Source: Sulfurovum sp. | GTDB lineage: Bacteria; Campylobacterota; Campylobacteria; Campylobacterales; Sulfurovaceae | NCBI GenBank assembly: GCA_026193735.1 | Contig: JAPHUJ010000123.1 | Coordinates: 1-6,137, forward strand | Direction: 5' to 3' | DNA length: 6,137 nucleotides | Shown: piece by piece, positions 1 through 6,137 of the stretch | How positions within the stretch are numbered: position 1 is the first letter of the stretch | Layout: every line of letters starts with the position of its first letter | Program-made: the position numbers and the translations under genes | The notes under the pieces: model-generated | Database searches by the model: none | What the model was told of the DNA's origin: nothing | What the model saw: the letters and a program-made list of their open reading frames with translations, nothing else

Positions 1-40
1 AGGGAAATGTCAGCATGAAGAATATTAAATTATAGACAAT

Positions 41-44
41 AAGG
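41..44 (+). promoter_or_regulatory. Shine-Dalgarno site for the hybrid-kinase-like gene
   Basis: AAGG lies 9 bases before the ATG at 54-56. It supports that ATG as the start. The 53 bases before the ATG may also hold the 3' end of an upstream gene: the three + frames close with stops at 16-18, 26-28 and 33-35, so the true frame, if any, cannot be chosen. Confidence 0.55.
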
Positions 45-53
45 TAATATCGA

Positions 54-2225
54 ATGCACTTTAACAAAACAAGTATGGCCATAATAGGCTTAAGTATGAT
101 GAATTATGCACAAGCAAGTGAAAGTTCAGATATAGAAACTTTCTGGATATGGGTTGCTCTTTTTGCCTTAGGAATGGTGGGAATAGCCATCTTATTTATC
201 TCATCTCAGCAAACGAAGAAGCTACAGCAGTTACACCAAAGTATACTTAACAAACAATTGGAAATGGAAAAAAGTCAAAATCTCCTACTTACCAATATGA
301 GTGAAAACATCCATAATATAGCGAAGCAGGCACTTGAAAAAAGCCAACATATTGTAGATAAGACCTCCAAATCATTTAAAAATAAAGAAGATATGCTAGC
401 GAATGTGGAACATAGACTTTTAGATGTTACTAATGATCTCATAGATTTTCTCAGGTTAAAGTCAAAAAAAATTGAGATAGTCAATGAAGAATTTAATATT
501 AATAACGTACTTAATGAATTGTCAGGTTCTATCTGTTCTGAATTCTCAGGGAGTAGAGTTGAACTTATCTTTGATATAGATAAAAATATTCCGCGGCGTT
601 TAGTCGGAGATTCTCTCCATTTAGGGCAAACACTCAAAAGTATACTTGAACATATCATGGATCAAGTAGATCTAGATGAGGTGAAATTAGAAATATCAAT
701 GTTTGATACTTTTGAAGAACAGGTTGAACTGCAATTCCAGTTTTCAGATACAAGTAGAGGACTTGATCCTGAAGCATTGGAAAACCTATTTGTACCTTAC
801 TACGATGAAGAGACGGGAAGATACGTCGGACTGGGACTCTTTGTTGCATACGAGTTGATCAGTATGATGGGGGGAGAACTTTCGGTGCAGAGTACAGTAG
901 GAAAGGGGAGTTTGTTTACACTCTCTTTACCGTTTACCGTAGTAGAAAAATCAAATCAGAGAATGTACAGACTACCAGAAAAAATACTGATAGAGAAAAA
1001 AGTTTTTATTGTTGACAGCAATTATAATTCGGCTTTGGCCATTAAAAAAATGTTCGCATATTTTAGACATGAAGTGAAAGTACTTTCTCAAGAGGAGTTT
1101 ATGAAAAATATTCCTAATCTAACACCTTTTGATATCGTCGTTTTGCATGAAAGTCTCTTTAGTATCAGACTGGTTGAGTATTTCAAGAAAATTAAAATGG
1201 GAAAAGAACTTAAGGTTGTAGCGCTCAATTCATTGCTTCAATCTGATAAAAAGAGTTTTGTGAATGAAGTGATAGATATGCATCTCTTTAAGCCACTCAA
1301 TCAAGAACGTATTTTTGAAATGATCGTAAACATGTACAATATCAAGACACCGGTATCTATGGAAGAAATGAAAAAGGATGATATTAAACGTGTACAAACA
1401 CACAAAACACACATCGCTGAAACAAAGGGTATCACTAAAAACAGCTTTAAAGATTTTTCTGGAAAAAATATACTTATTGTGGAGGATAATCTGATCAACC
1501 AAAAAGTATTGATTAATTTATTACACCTTTCTGGTATGGATATCAGTGTTGCAAATAATGGACAAGAGGCTGTTGATCTGGTTAAAGAAAGTAAGGTCCA
1601 ATTTGATTTAGTGCTTATGGATATCAATATGCCTATTATGGATGGATACACGGCTACACAAATGATACGTCTTGACAGAAAGTTTGATGCTTTGCCTATA
1701 GTCGCATTTACTGCATTGGTTTTAGACAGTGAGATCCAAAAAATGTTCAACTCTGGTATTAATGCCTTTTTAGCAAAACCACTGAATATAGGTAAACTCT
1801 ATACAGCACTTTCGATATATCTCTCTGATACAGCTAGTGTTAAATCTAAAGAAAGAGAACTTGAATCCAAAGAGACAATGACATATGCAGGAATAAATAT
1901 CGAAGAGGGTATCAAGCATTCAAATAACAGTGAAGCGCTTTATCTTGAAGTACTTAAGGAATTTACTACAGCGTACGGCACAAGTGATGAAATTTTCGCT
2001 AAATTGATACAGGAACACCGTTATGAACAAGTAAAACTATTATGTGTAGATATGAGAGGATTGACCGGTACAATTGGTGCGCATGATATGCATGCTTTGG
2101 TGACAGAGATACTGCAGCAACTCCTCTACAAGAAATATGAATTACTTACAAATTTTAAAGAGAAATATCTATTTGAGATACAGACGTTAAAGCGTTCGAT
2201 TGATAAGTATATTGATGCCGCTTAA
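54..2225 (+). CDS. Degenerate membrane-anchored hybrid histidine kinase-like protein (DHp-HATPase-REC-REC-HPt)
   Basis: This has the layout of a BarA-type hybrid sensor kinase but probably not its full chemistry. Residues 1-21 look like a signal peptide ending AQA; 31-50 is a membrane helix; 51-80 is a likely coiled coil. The DHp region (about 75-140) reads NMSENIHNI where families have NMSHEIRTPL, so the phospho-His position is Glu84 (His87 is nearby). The HATPase domain (about 146-296) has His200 at the N-box Asn, a changed G1 box (DTSRGL, 232-237) and a kept G2 box (GLGL, 259-262). Receiver 1 (about 314-430) has His365 for Asp and Asn392 for Thr/Ser, but keeps Lys413. Receiver 2 (about 471-590) is complete: Glu477, Asp478, Asp523, Thr553, Lys575. 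The HPt-like end (about 612-720) has Val665 where HTLKG-type motifs have His. No periplasmic, PAS or HAMP domain is visible. Inference: Asp523 is phosphorylated by another kinase, or the protein is a scaffold. The fold call is firm; loss of activity is deduced from motifs. Confidence 0.9.
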   Translation: MHFNKTSMAIIGLSMMNYAQASESSDIETFWIWVALFALGMVGIAILFISSQQTKKLQQLHQSILNKQLEMEKSQNLLLTNMSENIHNIAKQALEKSQHIVDKTSKSFKNKEDMLANVEHRLLDVTNDLIDFLRLKSKKIEIVNEEFNINNVLNELSGSICSEFSGSRVELIFDIDKNIPRRLVGDSLHLGQTLKSILEHIMDQVDLDEVKLEISMFDTFEEQVELQFQFSDTSRGLDPEALENLFVPYYDEETGRYVGLGLFVAYELISMMGGELSVQSTVGKGSLFTLSLPFTVVEKSNQRMYRLPEKILIEKKVFIVDSNYNSALAIKKMFAYFRHEVKVLSQEEFMKNIPNLTPFDIVVLHESLFSIRLVEYFKKIKMGKELKVVALNSLLQSDKKSFVNEVIDMHLFKPLNQERIFEMIVNMYNIKTPVSMEEMKKDDIKRVQTHKTHIAETKGITKNSFKDFSGKNILIVEDNLINQKVLINLLHLSGMDISVANNGQEAVDLVKESKVQFDLVLMDINMPIMDGYTATQMIRLDRKFDALPIVAFTALVLDSEIQKMFNSGINAFLAKPLNIGKLYTALSIYLSDTASVKSKERELESKETMTYAGINIEEGIKHSNNSEALYLEVLKEFTTAYGTSDEIFAKLIQEHRYEQVKLLCVDMRGLTGTIGAHDMHALVTEILQQLLYKKYELLTNFKEKYLFEIQTLKRSIDKYIDAA

Positions 2226-2257
2226 CAGGTTTTACAATTCTAAACCCGTCGAGATAG

Positions 2258-2279
2258 AGCTACTTTCCAGAAAGGTGCT
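2258..2279. repeat. Weak inverted repeat in the gap between convergent genes
   Basis: Arms AGC...GCT enclose CTTTC-CA-GAAAG (2263-2274), with a two-base mismatch bulge between the inner and outer stems. It sits in the 55-base gap where the kinase-like gene and the lipoprotein gene converge, a place where a two-way terminator is expected. There is no T-run on either side and the loop is only two bases, so it is not a convincing intrinsic terminator. Nothing else is seen in 2226-2280. Confidence 0.25.
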
Positions 2280-2280
2280 A

Positions 2281-3126
2281 TTATCGGATCTCTGCAATGA
2301 AGGCATCTTTTTGTATGTGTGTTCTGATACTTTCCAAAAGTGCAACGGCATCAGATCTTTTCCTGTATGGCCCTATAAGAAGTTTGGAGATCTGTTTACC
2401 ATTGATAGGAAATGCAATGATCTTATAATGATATCCGGCTCTTGTTATCTTATAGAGTAAAGCCTCTTGTGGTTTCCCTAAAAAGGATCCAACTTGTACA
2501 TAGTAGTTCCCTATACCGGATGCTTGTGCCACTTTAGGCATGATGCGAGGAGGATTCACTTTTATAGATTTTTTGCTCTTCCACGGTTTTGCATCATCCA
2601 TAGCGATCTTTTCTTTTGTCGTCGGTAAATATCTTCGACAGATACGTAATCTTTTTTTGTAATAGGGGGAAGTGTTCAGGTTGGAATAGACGATCTCATA
2701 TTCGGTAGTACTCGCATGCGTAAACCAACCATCACCTAGATACATACCGACATGTGTGATATTTCCTTTTGGGTTTTTTTCTGTGTCAAAGAAGATGAGA
2801 TCACCATAAACTAACTCATTCATTTTGATCTCATTTCCAACTTTGGCTTGTTCTCTTGCCACGCGAGGTATCTCTATACCCATACTCCCGTACATATAGT
2901 AGGTAAATCCAGAGCAGTCAAAGTGATTTGGACCTTCTTCTGCCCAGACATAAGGACGTCCTTGAAGCTCTTTGACCATCTTGTCAAGATTTTGCTTGTT
3001 AGGTTCATACTTTACTGTAGGTTTTTGAATGGCATAATCGGGATTTTTAGGATGAGGATTAGGTTTGCATGCCGTTAGTAAGCCTATTAAAACAAGAGAG
3101 AATGCTATAAAAATGATTCTTTTCAT
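2281..3126 (-). CDS. NlpC/P60 family lipoprotein with C-terminal SPOR domain
   Basis: Probable envelope peptidoglycan peptidase, 281 residues from the chosen ATG. Residues 1-20 form a lipoprotein signal ending in the lipobox LTAC, with Cys20 to be lipidated. The NlpC/P60 domain (about 45-165) has DCSG with nucleophile Cys71, His125 in HVGMYLG and His137 in THAST, matching the Cys-His-His set known for E. coli Spr (MepS). A basic linker (about 170-203) leads to a SPOR domain (about 206-281) starting YYVQVGSF and holding LLIGPY; SPOR domains bind septal peptidoglycan lacking stem peptides. Family enzymes cut D,L-type bonds in stem peptides; the exact bond cannot be read here. An in-frame TTG at 3166-3168 would add 14 residues and push the lipobox Cys to position 34, so the ATG at 3124-3126 is preferred, although it has no clear Shine-Dalgarno. 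It lies 47 bases after a shorter paralogue, in the same direction. Confidence 0.92.
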   Translation of the reverse strand: MKRIIFIAFSLVLIGLLTACKPNPHPKNPDYAIQKPTVKYEPNKQNLDKMVKELQGRPYVWAEEGPNHFDCSGFTYYMYGSMGIEIPRVAREQAKVGNEIKMNELVYGDLIFFDTEKNPKGNITHVGMYLGDGWFTHASTTEYEIVYSNLNTSPYYKKRLRICRRYLPTTKEKIAMDDAKPWKSKKSIKVNPPRIMPKVAQASGIGNYYVQVGSFLGKPQEALLYKITRAGYHYKIIAFPINGKQISKLLIGPYRKRSDAVALLESIRTHIQKDAFIAEIR

Positions 3127-3132
3127 AGTTGT

Positions 3133-3138
3133 ATTATA
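3133..3138 (-). promoter_or_regulatory. Candidate internal -10 box (TATAAT) before the SPOR lipoprotein
   Basis: A perfect TATAAT reads on the - strand, ending six bases before the ATG of the SPOR lipoprotein gene. If used, transcription would begin at or very near the ATG, giving a leaderless or nearly leaderless message, which would fit the missing Shine-Dalgarno. No clear -35 is seen, but Campylobacterota housekeeping promoters often lack a conserved one. The region is AT-rich, so chance is a real alternative. Confidence 0.3.
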
Positions 3139-3173
3139 GATGAATGCGTTTAAATTAGATTTAATCAAAATAT

Positions 3174-3806
3174 TTAGCTCGGTACAGCTTTTTTAGGTAG
3201 TCTCATTCCTGGCTGCCATGGTGTTGTATAGCGCATACTGGTAATTTTCATCTCTTTTAGCGGTACATCACAATTCATGTAGCGAGCCCGTTCATCCTCG
3301 CTAAGGTAGCGTTTACACATTTTCATGCGTTTTAGATAGACAGGTTCTTTGTCAAAGTGGCTGATGGTTACTTTTCTGTTTTTACTGCTGGCATGTGCGA
3401 ACCATCCTTCTCCGAGATAGATACCTACATGGTTGATAGTTTTACTTTTTTTGTTTGTTGAACCAAAGAAGATGAGATCACCATAATACAAGTTTTTAAA
3501 TGCAACCTGTTTACCTACCTTTGCTTGCTCTCTTGCCACACGAGGTACATCCACTCCCATCGATCCATAGATGTTATATACGAGTCCTGAACAGTCAAAT
3601 GCATAGGGCCCTTCTTCTGCCCATACATAAGGTTTGTCCAGATAGGATTCTAACAGATCCTGAATATTTTTTCTGTTGGGTGTACAGGTTTTTTCTGGTT
3701 TGATAATTTCATAATTTGGATAACTGTAGGGTTTTTTCTGTGCACAACCACTAAAAAGAAATAGGGCTGATATAGGTAGTAAAATATATTTCCAGATAAT
3801 TGTCAT
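3174..3806 (-). CDS. NlpC/P60 family lipoprotein, short paralogue without SPOR
   Basis: Probable lipid-anchored peptidoglycan peptidase, 210 residues. The N-terminus is a membrane-type signal ending FSGC, so Cys21 is the likely lipidated residue (Phe at -3 is less usual than Leu). The NlpC/P60 domain (about 46-167) has Cys72 in DCSG, His126 in HVGIYLG and His138 in AHASS as the predicted catalytic set. The block PYVWAEEGP...FDCSG and the stretch YGSMG..VPRVAREQAKVG are almost the same as in the next gene, showing a tandem duplication. The last 40 residues include PWQPGMRLPKKAVPS, resembling the linker of the neighbour, and the protein stops where the SPOR domain would begin. The ATG is 12 bases after the queA stop and has an AAAGGTG site upstream. 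The substrate bond is unknown. Confidence 0.9.
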   Translation of the reverse strand: MTIIWKYILLPISALFLFSGCAQKKPYSYPNYEIIKPEKTCTPNRKNIQDLLESYLDKPYVWAEEGPYAFDCSGLVYNIYGSMGVDVPRVAREQAKVGKQVAFKNLYYGDLIFFGSTNKKSKTINHVGIYLGEGWFAHASSKNRKVTISHFDKEPVYLKRMKMCKRYLSEDERARYMNCDVPLKEMKITSMRYTTPWQPGMRLPKKAVPS

Positions 3807-3811
3807 GGGTA

Positions 3812-3818
3812 CACCTTT
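3812..3818 (-). promoter_or_regulatory. Shine-Dalgarno site for the short NlpC/P60 lipoprotein
   Basis: AAAGGTG on the - strand, about five bases before the ATG at 3804-3806. It fills most of the 12-base gap after the queA stop. The same AAAGGTG string precedes queA. Confidence 0.65.
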
Positions 3819-4850
3819 CTATAGTATGAGCATCGCATCTCCATAAGAAAAAAATCTATATTTTTTCTCTATGGCCTCTTTATATAAGTGTAACGTTTTT
3901 TTTCTTCCTATAAAGGCTGAGACAAGCATGATAAGTGTGCTTTTAGGTAAATGAAAATTGGTGAGTAAATAGGTGACTCTTTGAGGTGGGTTGGAAGGGT
4001 TTAAGAAGAGATCACATTCTCCTTGTGTTTTTTTTGTTCGTACATAATACTCTATTGTTCTTGTAACAGTAGTACCTATGGCCAACAAAGGTGTCTCGCT
4101 GTCCAGTACTTCAGCAGATGCTTTGGGGATATCAAAATACTCAGAATGCATAGGATGATCCAAGATCTCTTCAGCTTCTACAGGTTTGAACGTACCTGCA
4201 CCCACATGGAGAGTGACTTTATGTGTCTTGTGTCTTTCTTCTAATGCTGCAAAGAGTTCAGGGGTAAAATGAAGTGAGGCAGTAGGCGCTGCAACTGCAC
4301 CTGCATTTTTGGCAAAGAGTGTCTGATAGTCTGTTTTATCTTCTTCATTGTCTTCTCTTTGCATATACGGTGGTAAAGGAATATGTCCTATGTCATCTAA
4401 AACAAGGACCAATTCTTCAAAGCGTATCTCTTTGCCGTGATGAGAAAAAGTGACGATGCGTGAACCATCATCGTTAAATCCGGTAATGGTAGCCACAAGG
4501 TTATCATCAAACAAAAGTTCAGTACCTATCTTGACTTTACCTCTGATGAGTACAAGAAAGTGGTGCGCATCCAGCGGTTTGTTGAAAAGAAGTTCTACTT
4601 TTCCACCACCCTGATTGTCCACAGATTTTTTATACCCAAAGATACGTGCTTTGATAACACGTGTGTCATTGAGAAATACATCACATTCTTTGGGCAAAAA
4701 GTCCAGTAAGTGTTGAAATGTGGTATGGATAATGGTATCTGATTTTCTGTCGTAAACCAGAAGTTTTGCATGGTCTCTGGGATGAACGGGCGTAGTAGCT
4801 ATGAACCCTTCCGGGAGTTCATAATCATAATTTTTGGTAAGCAGGTCCAT
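3819..4850 (-). CDS. queA: S-adenosylmethionine:tRNA ribosyltransferase-isomerase QueA
   Basis: Cytoplasmic enzyme that moves the ribosyl part of S-adenosylmethionine onto preQ1 at the wobble base of tRNAs with GUN anticodons, giving epoxyqueuosine. The 343-residue length is normal. Family signatures run the full length: YDYELPEGFIATTP (8-21) with PRDHAKLLV, LNDTRVIKARI (60-70), GGKVELLF (82-89), GHIPLPPY (155-162), YQTLFAKNAGAVAAPTASLH (175-194), HVGAGTFKPV (215-224), HSEYFDI (235-241) and LLTNFHLPKSTLIMLVSAF (295-313). An upstream in-frame GTG at 4872-4874 would add eight residues; the ATG at 4848-4850 is preferred because an AAAAGGTG site stands just before it and the N-terminus then matches the family. 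It sits 33 bases after tatC. No other queuosine gene is in the window, so the linkage to tat looks positional rather than functional. Confidence 0.97.
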   Translation of the reverse strand: MDLLTKNYDYELPEGFIATTPVHPRDHAKLLVYDRKSDTIIHTTFQHLLDFLPKECDVFLNDTRVIKARIFGYKKSVDNQGGGKVELLFNKPLDAHHFLVLIRGKVKIGTELLFDDNLVATITGFNDDGSRIVTFSHHGKEIRFEELVLVLDDIGHIPLPPYMQREDNEEDKTDYQTLFAKNAGAVAAPTASLHFTPELFAALEERHKTHKVTLHVGAGTFKPVEAEEILDHPMHSEYFDIPKASAEVLDSETPLLAIGTTVTRTIEYYVRTKKTQGECDLFLNPSNPPQRVTYLLTNFHLPKSTLIMLVSAFIGRKKTLHLYKEAIEKKYRFFSYGDAMLIL

Positions 4851-4856
4851 TAGAAC

Positions 4857-4864
4857 ACCTTTTG
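4857..4864 (-). promoter_or_regulatory. queA: Shine-Dalgarno site that fixes the queA start
   Basis: AAAAGGTG on the - strand ends six bases before the ATG at 4848-4850. No comparable site lies before the alternative GTG at 4872-4874, so this decides the start. Confidence 0.7.
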
Positions 4865-4883
4865 AACAAAGCACAAAATGATA

Positions 4884-5666
4884 CTATATTTCACTTTCTT
4901 CTTCTGTATCATCTTCTTCATTCTGATCTTCTTTGTGAGGATTCACAGCACGTACAATGAGGATGGACAAACCATATAAGAGTACAAGCGGTACAGCCAT
5001 AAGAAGCTGTGTGAGTATATCCGGTGGTGTAAGCAGTGCTGCAAGTACAAAGATGATAATGACGGCATACTTGAAAAAGTCTTTCAACGTTTTGTCTGTG
5101 ACCAGTCCAAGAAGAGCCAAGAAGTAGGCAAATACAGGAAGTTCAAATGCTATACCAAACCCCATCATGATCTTCGTAAAAAAGCCGACGTAATCTTCTA
5201 TATTGATAAGCGGTGTATAAAGAAATGATCCAAAGGTAATAAGAAACTGAAATCCAAATGGTGTGACGACATAGTAGGCAAACATGACACCTATAAAGAA
5301 CATCACTGATCCCCCTATAACAAAAGGAAGTACCATTTTTTTCTCATTGTTATACAAACCGGGTGCGACAAAAAGCCAGAGTTGATAGAGTATAAATGGC
5401 AGTGCTCCCAGTAAAGCAGCAAAAAATGAAACTTTAAGAGCTACGAAAAATGCACCACCAACCTGGTGTGTGGTTACCATGCCATCAGCAGCCTTTTTTG
5501 AGATATGTGCAACTTGATCAAGGGCTTCATTGAGAGGTGCTGTGACCCACTCTAGTAGGACTTCATGAAATACAAATGCAACGATAAAGGCAACAAACAC
5601 AGAGAGTACAGAAAGTCCAAGTCTCTTTCGTAGTTCAACAAGATGAGGTCTAAGTTCACTAAACAT
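4884..5666 (-). CDS. tatC: Twin-arginine translocase subunit TatC
   Basis: Inner-membrane core of the Tat system; with TatB it binds twin-arginine signal peptides and recruits TatA to export folded proteins. 260 residues, normal length. The cytoplasmic N-terminus holds HLVELRKRL (8-16) with Glu11; the first cytoplasmic loop has APGLYNNEKK (101-110) with Glu108, corresponding to the E. coli signal-peptide-binding loop. YYVVTPFGF (131-139), FELPV (174-178) and LLTPPD (211-216) are further family marks. Six membrane segments are expected, at about 18-36, 72-96, 113-135, 160-186, 199-212 and 216-237. The end (243-260) is a strongly acidic tail. The ATG overlaps the tatB stop by one base (TAATG), which suggests translational coupling; only a weak AAGATG-like site lies before it. 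Confidence 0.97.
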   Translation of the reverse strand: MFSELRPHLVELRKRLGLSVLSVFVAFIVAFVFHEVLLEWVTAPLNEALDQVAHISKKAADGMVTTHQVGGAFFVALKVSFFAALLGALPFILYQLWLFVAPGLYNNEKKMVLPFVIGGSVMFFIGVMFAYYVVTPFGFQFLITFGSFLYTPLINIEDYVGFFTKIMMGFGIAFELPVFAYFLALLGLVTDKTLKDFFKYAVIIIFVLAALLTPPDILTQLLMAVPLVLLYGLSILIVRAVNPHKEDQNEEDDTEEESEI

Positions 5667-6137
5667 TATGCATCATCTTTGGGTATATCAGTAGTTTCAT
5701 CAGTCGCTTCTTTTTTCTTTTTCTTTTTTGGTGTTTTTTTAAATGTCACGGTGTCGTTCTTGGCTTCAACCTGTGTAGCAATGATTTCCTCTTCTGTCTT
5801 CGTCGCAGCATGAGGATCGTTTGTTTTAGGATCCGTCGCAATGGCTTTAGGCGATTCTTTTGAAATTTTATCATCATAACTGACATCGTCAAAAGCATCA
5901 AAGTCTATGTTTTTAAAATTTTTAAGTTCGTTTGTTGCATCATCAAGTTGTTTTTTGTAGTTCAGTGCTTCCTCTTTGAGGTCTGCGATCTTCATCTCTT
6001 CTTCAAGAGAGCTTTTTGCTTCACCGATAGTCTTTTTAACACTTTTGATAAACTTTGCCATTTCAACCAGTGCGGTTGGTAGTTTATCTGGTCCCAAAAA
6101 GAGTATAGCAACAATAGAAATAAGAAGTAACTCGGTA
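5666..6137 (-). CDS. tatB: Sec-independent translocase subunit TatB, 5' end outside the window
   Basis: Partner of TatC in the twin-arginine receptor complex. The frame stays open to the right edge: from 6136 it reads TELLLISIVAILFLGPDKLP, the typical TatB membrane helix and hinge, with the family's Glu just before the helix. About seven N-terminal residues are probably missing. An internal TTG at 6095-6097 is not the start, because it would remove the helix. 156 residues are visible: membrane helix, GPDKLP hinge, a long amphipathic and probably coiled region (about visible residues 21-76), then a low-complexity tail rich in Asp, Glu, Thr and Lys with a run of six lysines near the end. TatB rather than TatA is favoured by the Glu, the length and the position directly before tatC. 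The promoter would lie beyond the edge. Confidence 0.93.
   Translation of the reverse strand, partial: TELLLISIVAILFLGPDKLPTALVEMAKFIKSVKKTIGEAKSSLEEEMKIADLKEEALNYKKQLDDATNELKNFKNIDFDAFDDVSYDDKISKESPKAIATDPKTNDPHAATKTEEEIIATQVEAKNDTVTFKKTPKKKKKKEATDETTDIPKDDA

Noticed and set aside
1301..1750. 149-codon open frame on the - strand inside the kinase-like gene
   Set aside because: It lies fully antisense to a well-supported receiver-domain coding region, has no recognisable domain and a composition typical of a shadow frame.
2263..2280. Intrinsic terminator between the convergent genes
   Set aside because: The hairpin has a two-base loop, an internal mismatch and no following T-run on either strand; kept only as a weak inverted repeat.
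2200..2460. 86-codon + strand frame across the convergent gap
   Set aside because: It overlaps the end of the kinase-like gene and the SPOR-domain coding sequence on the other strand, and shows no protein family features.
3127..3168. TTG start giving a longer SPOR lipoprotein
   Set aside because: It would place 14 residues before a complete lipoprotein signal peptide and move the lipobox Cys to an unusual position.
2281..3806. Lipoproteins as Tat substrates because they neighbour tatB-tatC
   Set aside because: Neither signal peptide has a twin-arginine motif; both look like Sec-type lipoprotein signals.
5711..5742. T-rich stretch as a terminator or regulatory tract
   Set aside because: It is the coding region for the lysine-rich tail of TatB, in frame and within the gene.

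Overview
The window suggests a member of the Campylobacterota (epsilonproteobacteria), probably in or near the Sulfurovum/Sulfurimonas group. The reasons are AT-rich coding, very short gaps between genes, and the order tatB-tatC-queA, which is also known from Campylobacter. This placement is an inference from gene order and protein style; no rRNA or other marker is present.

Left part, + strand (54-2225): one 723-residue membrane-anchored hybrid sensor-kinase-like protein. Its layout is signal-peptide-like start, one membrane segment, DHp, HATPase, receiver 1, receiver 2, HPt. Almost every phosphotransfer position is lost: the DHp His is Glu84, the HATPase N-box Asn is His200, the receiver 1 Asp is His365 and the HPt His is Val665. 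Only receiver 2 (Asp523) looks complete. This is the most unusual item in the window.

Right part, - strand (6137 down to 2281): a tightly packed run, read right to left, of tatB (5' end cut by the window edge), tatC, queA, and two adjacent NlpC/P60 lipoproteins that are clearly related to each other. Only the second carries a C-terminal SPOR domain. tatB and tatC share one base (TAATG). tatC-queA and queA-first lipoprotein gaps are 33 and 12 bases, each with a good Shine-Dalgarno site. The run is probably one operon whose promoter lies beyond the right edge, perhaps with an internal promoter before the SPOR lipoprotein.

The two blocks converge on a 55-base gap (2226-2280) that has only a weak inverted repeat. 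Functionally, TatB and TatC recognise folded twin-arginine substrates, QueA makes a step of queuosine tRNA modification, and the lipoproteins probably cut peptidoglycan peptides at the envelope. No RNA gene, mobile element, CRISPR array or attachment site was seen. Apart from the degenerate kinase, the region looks like ordinary core genome, and no clearly new multi-gene system is evident.
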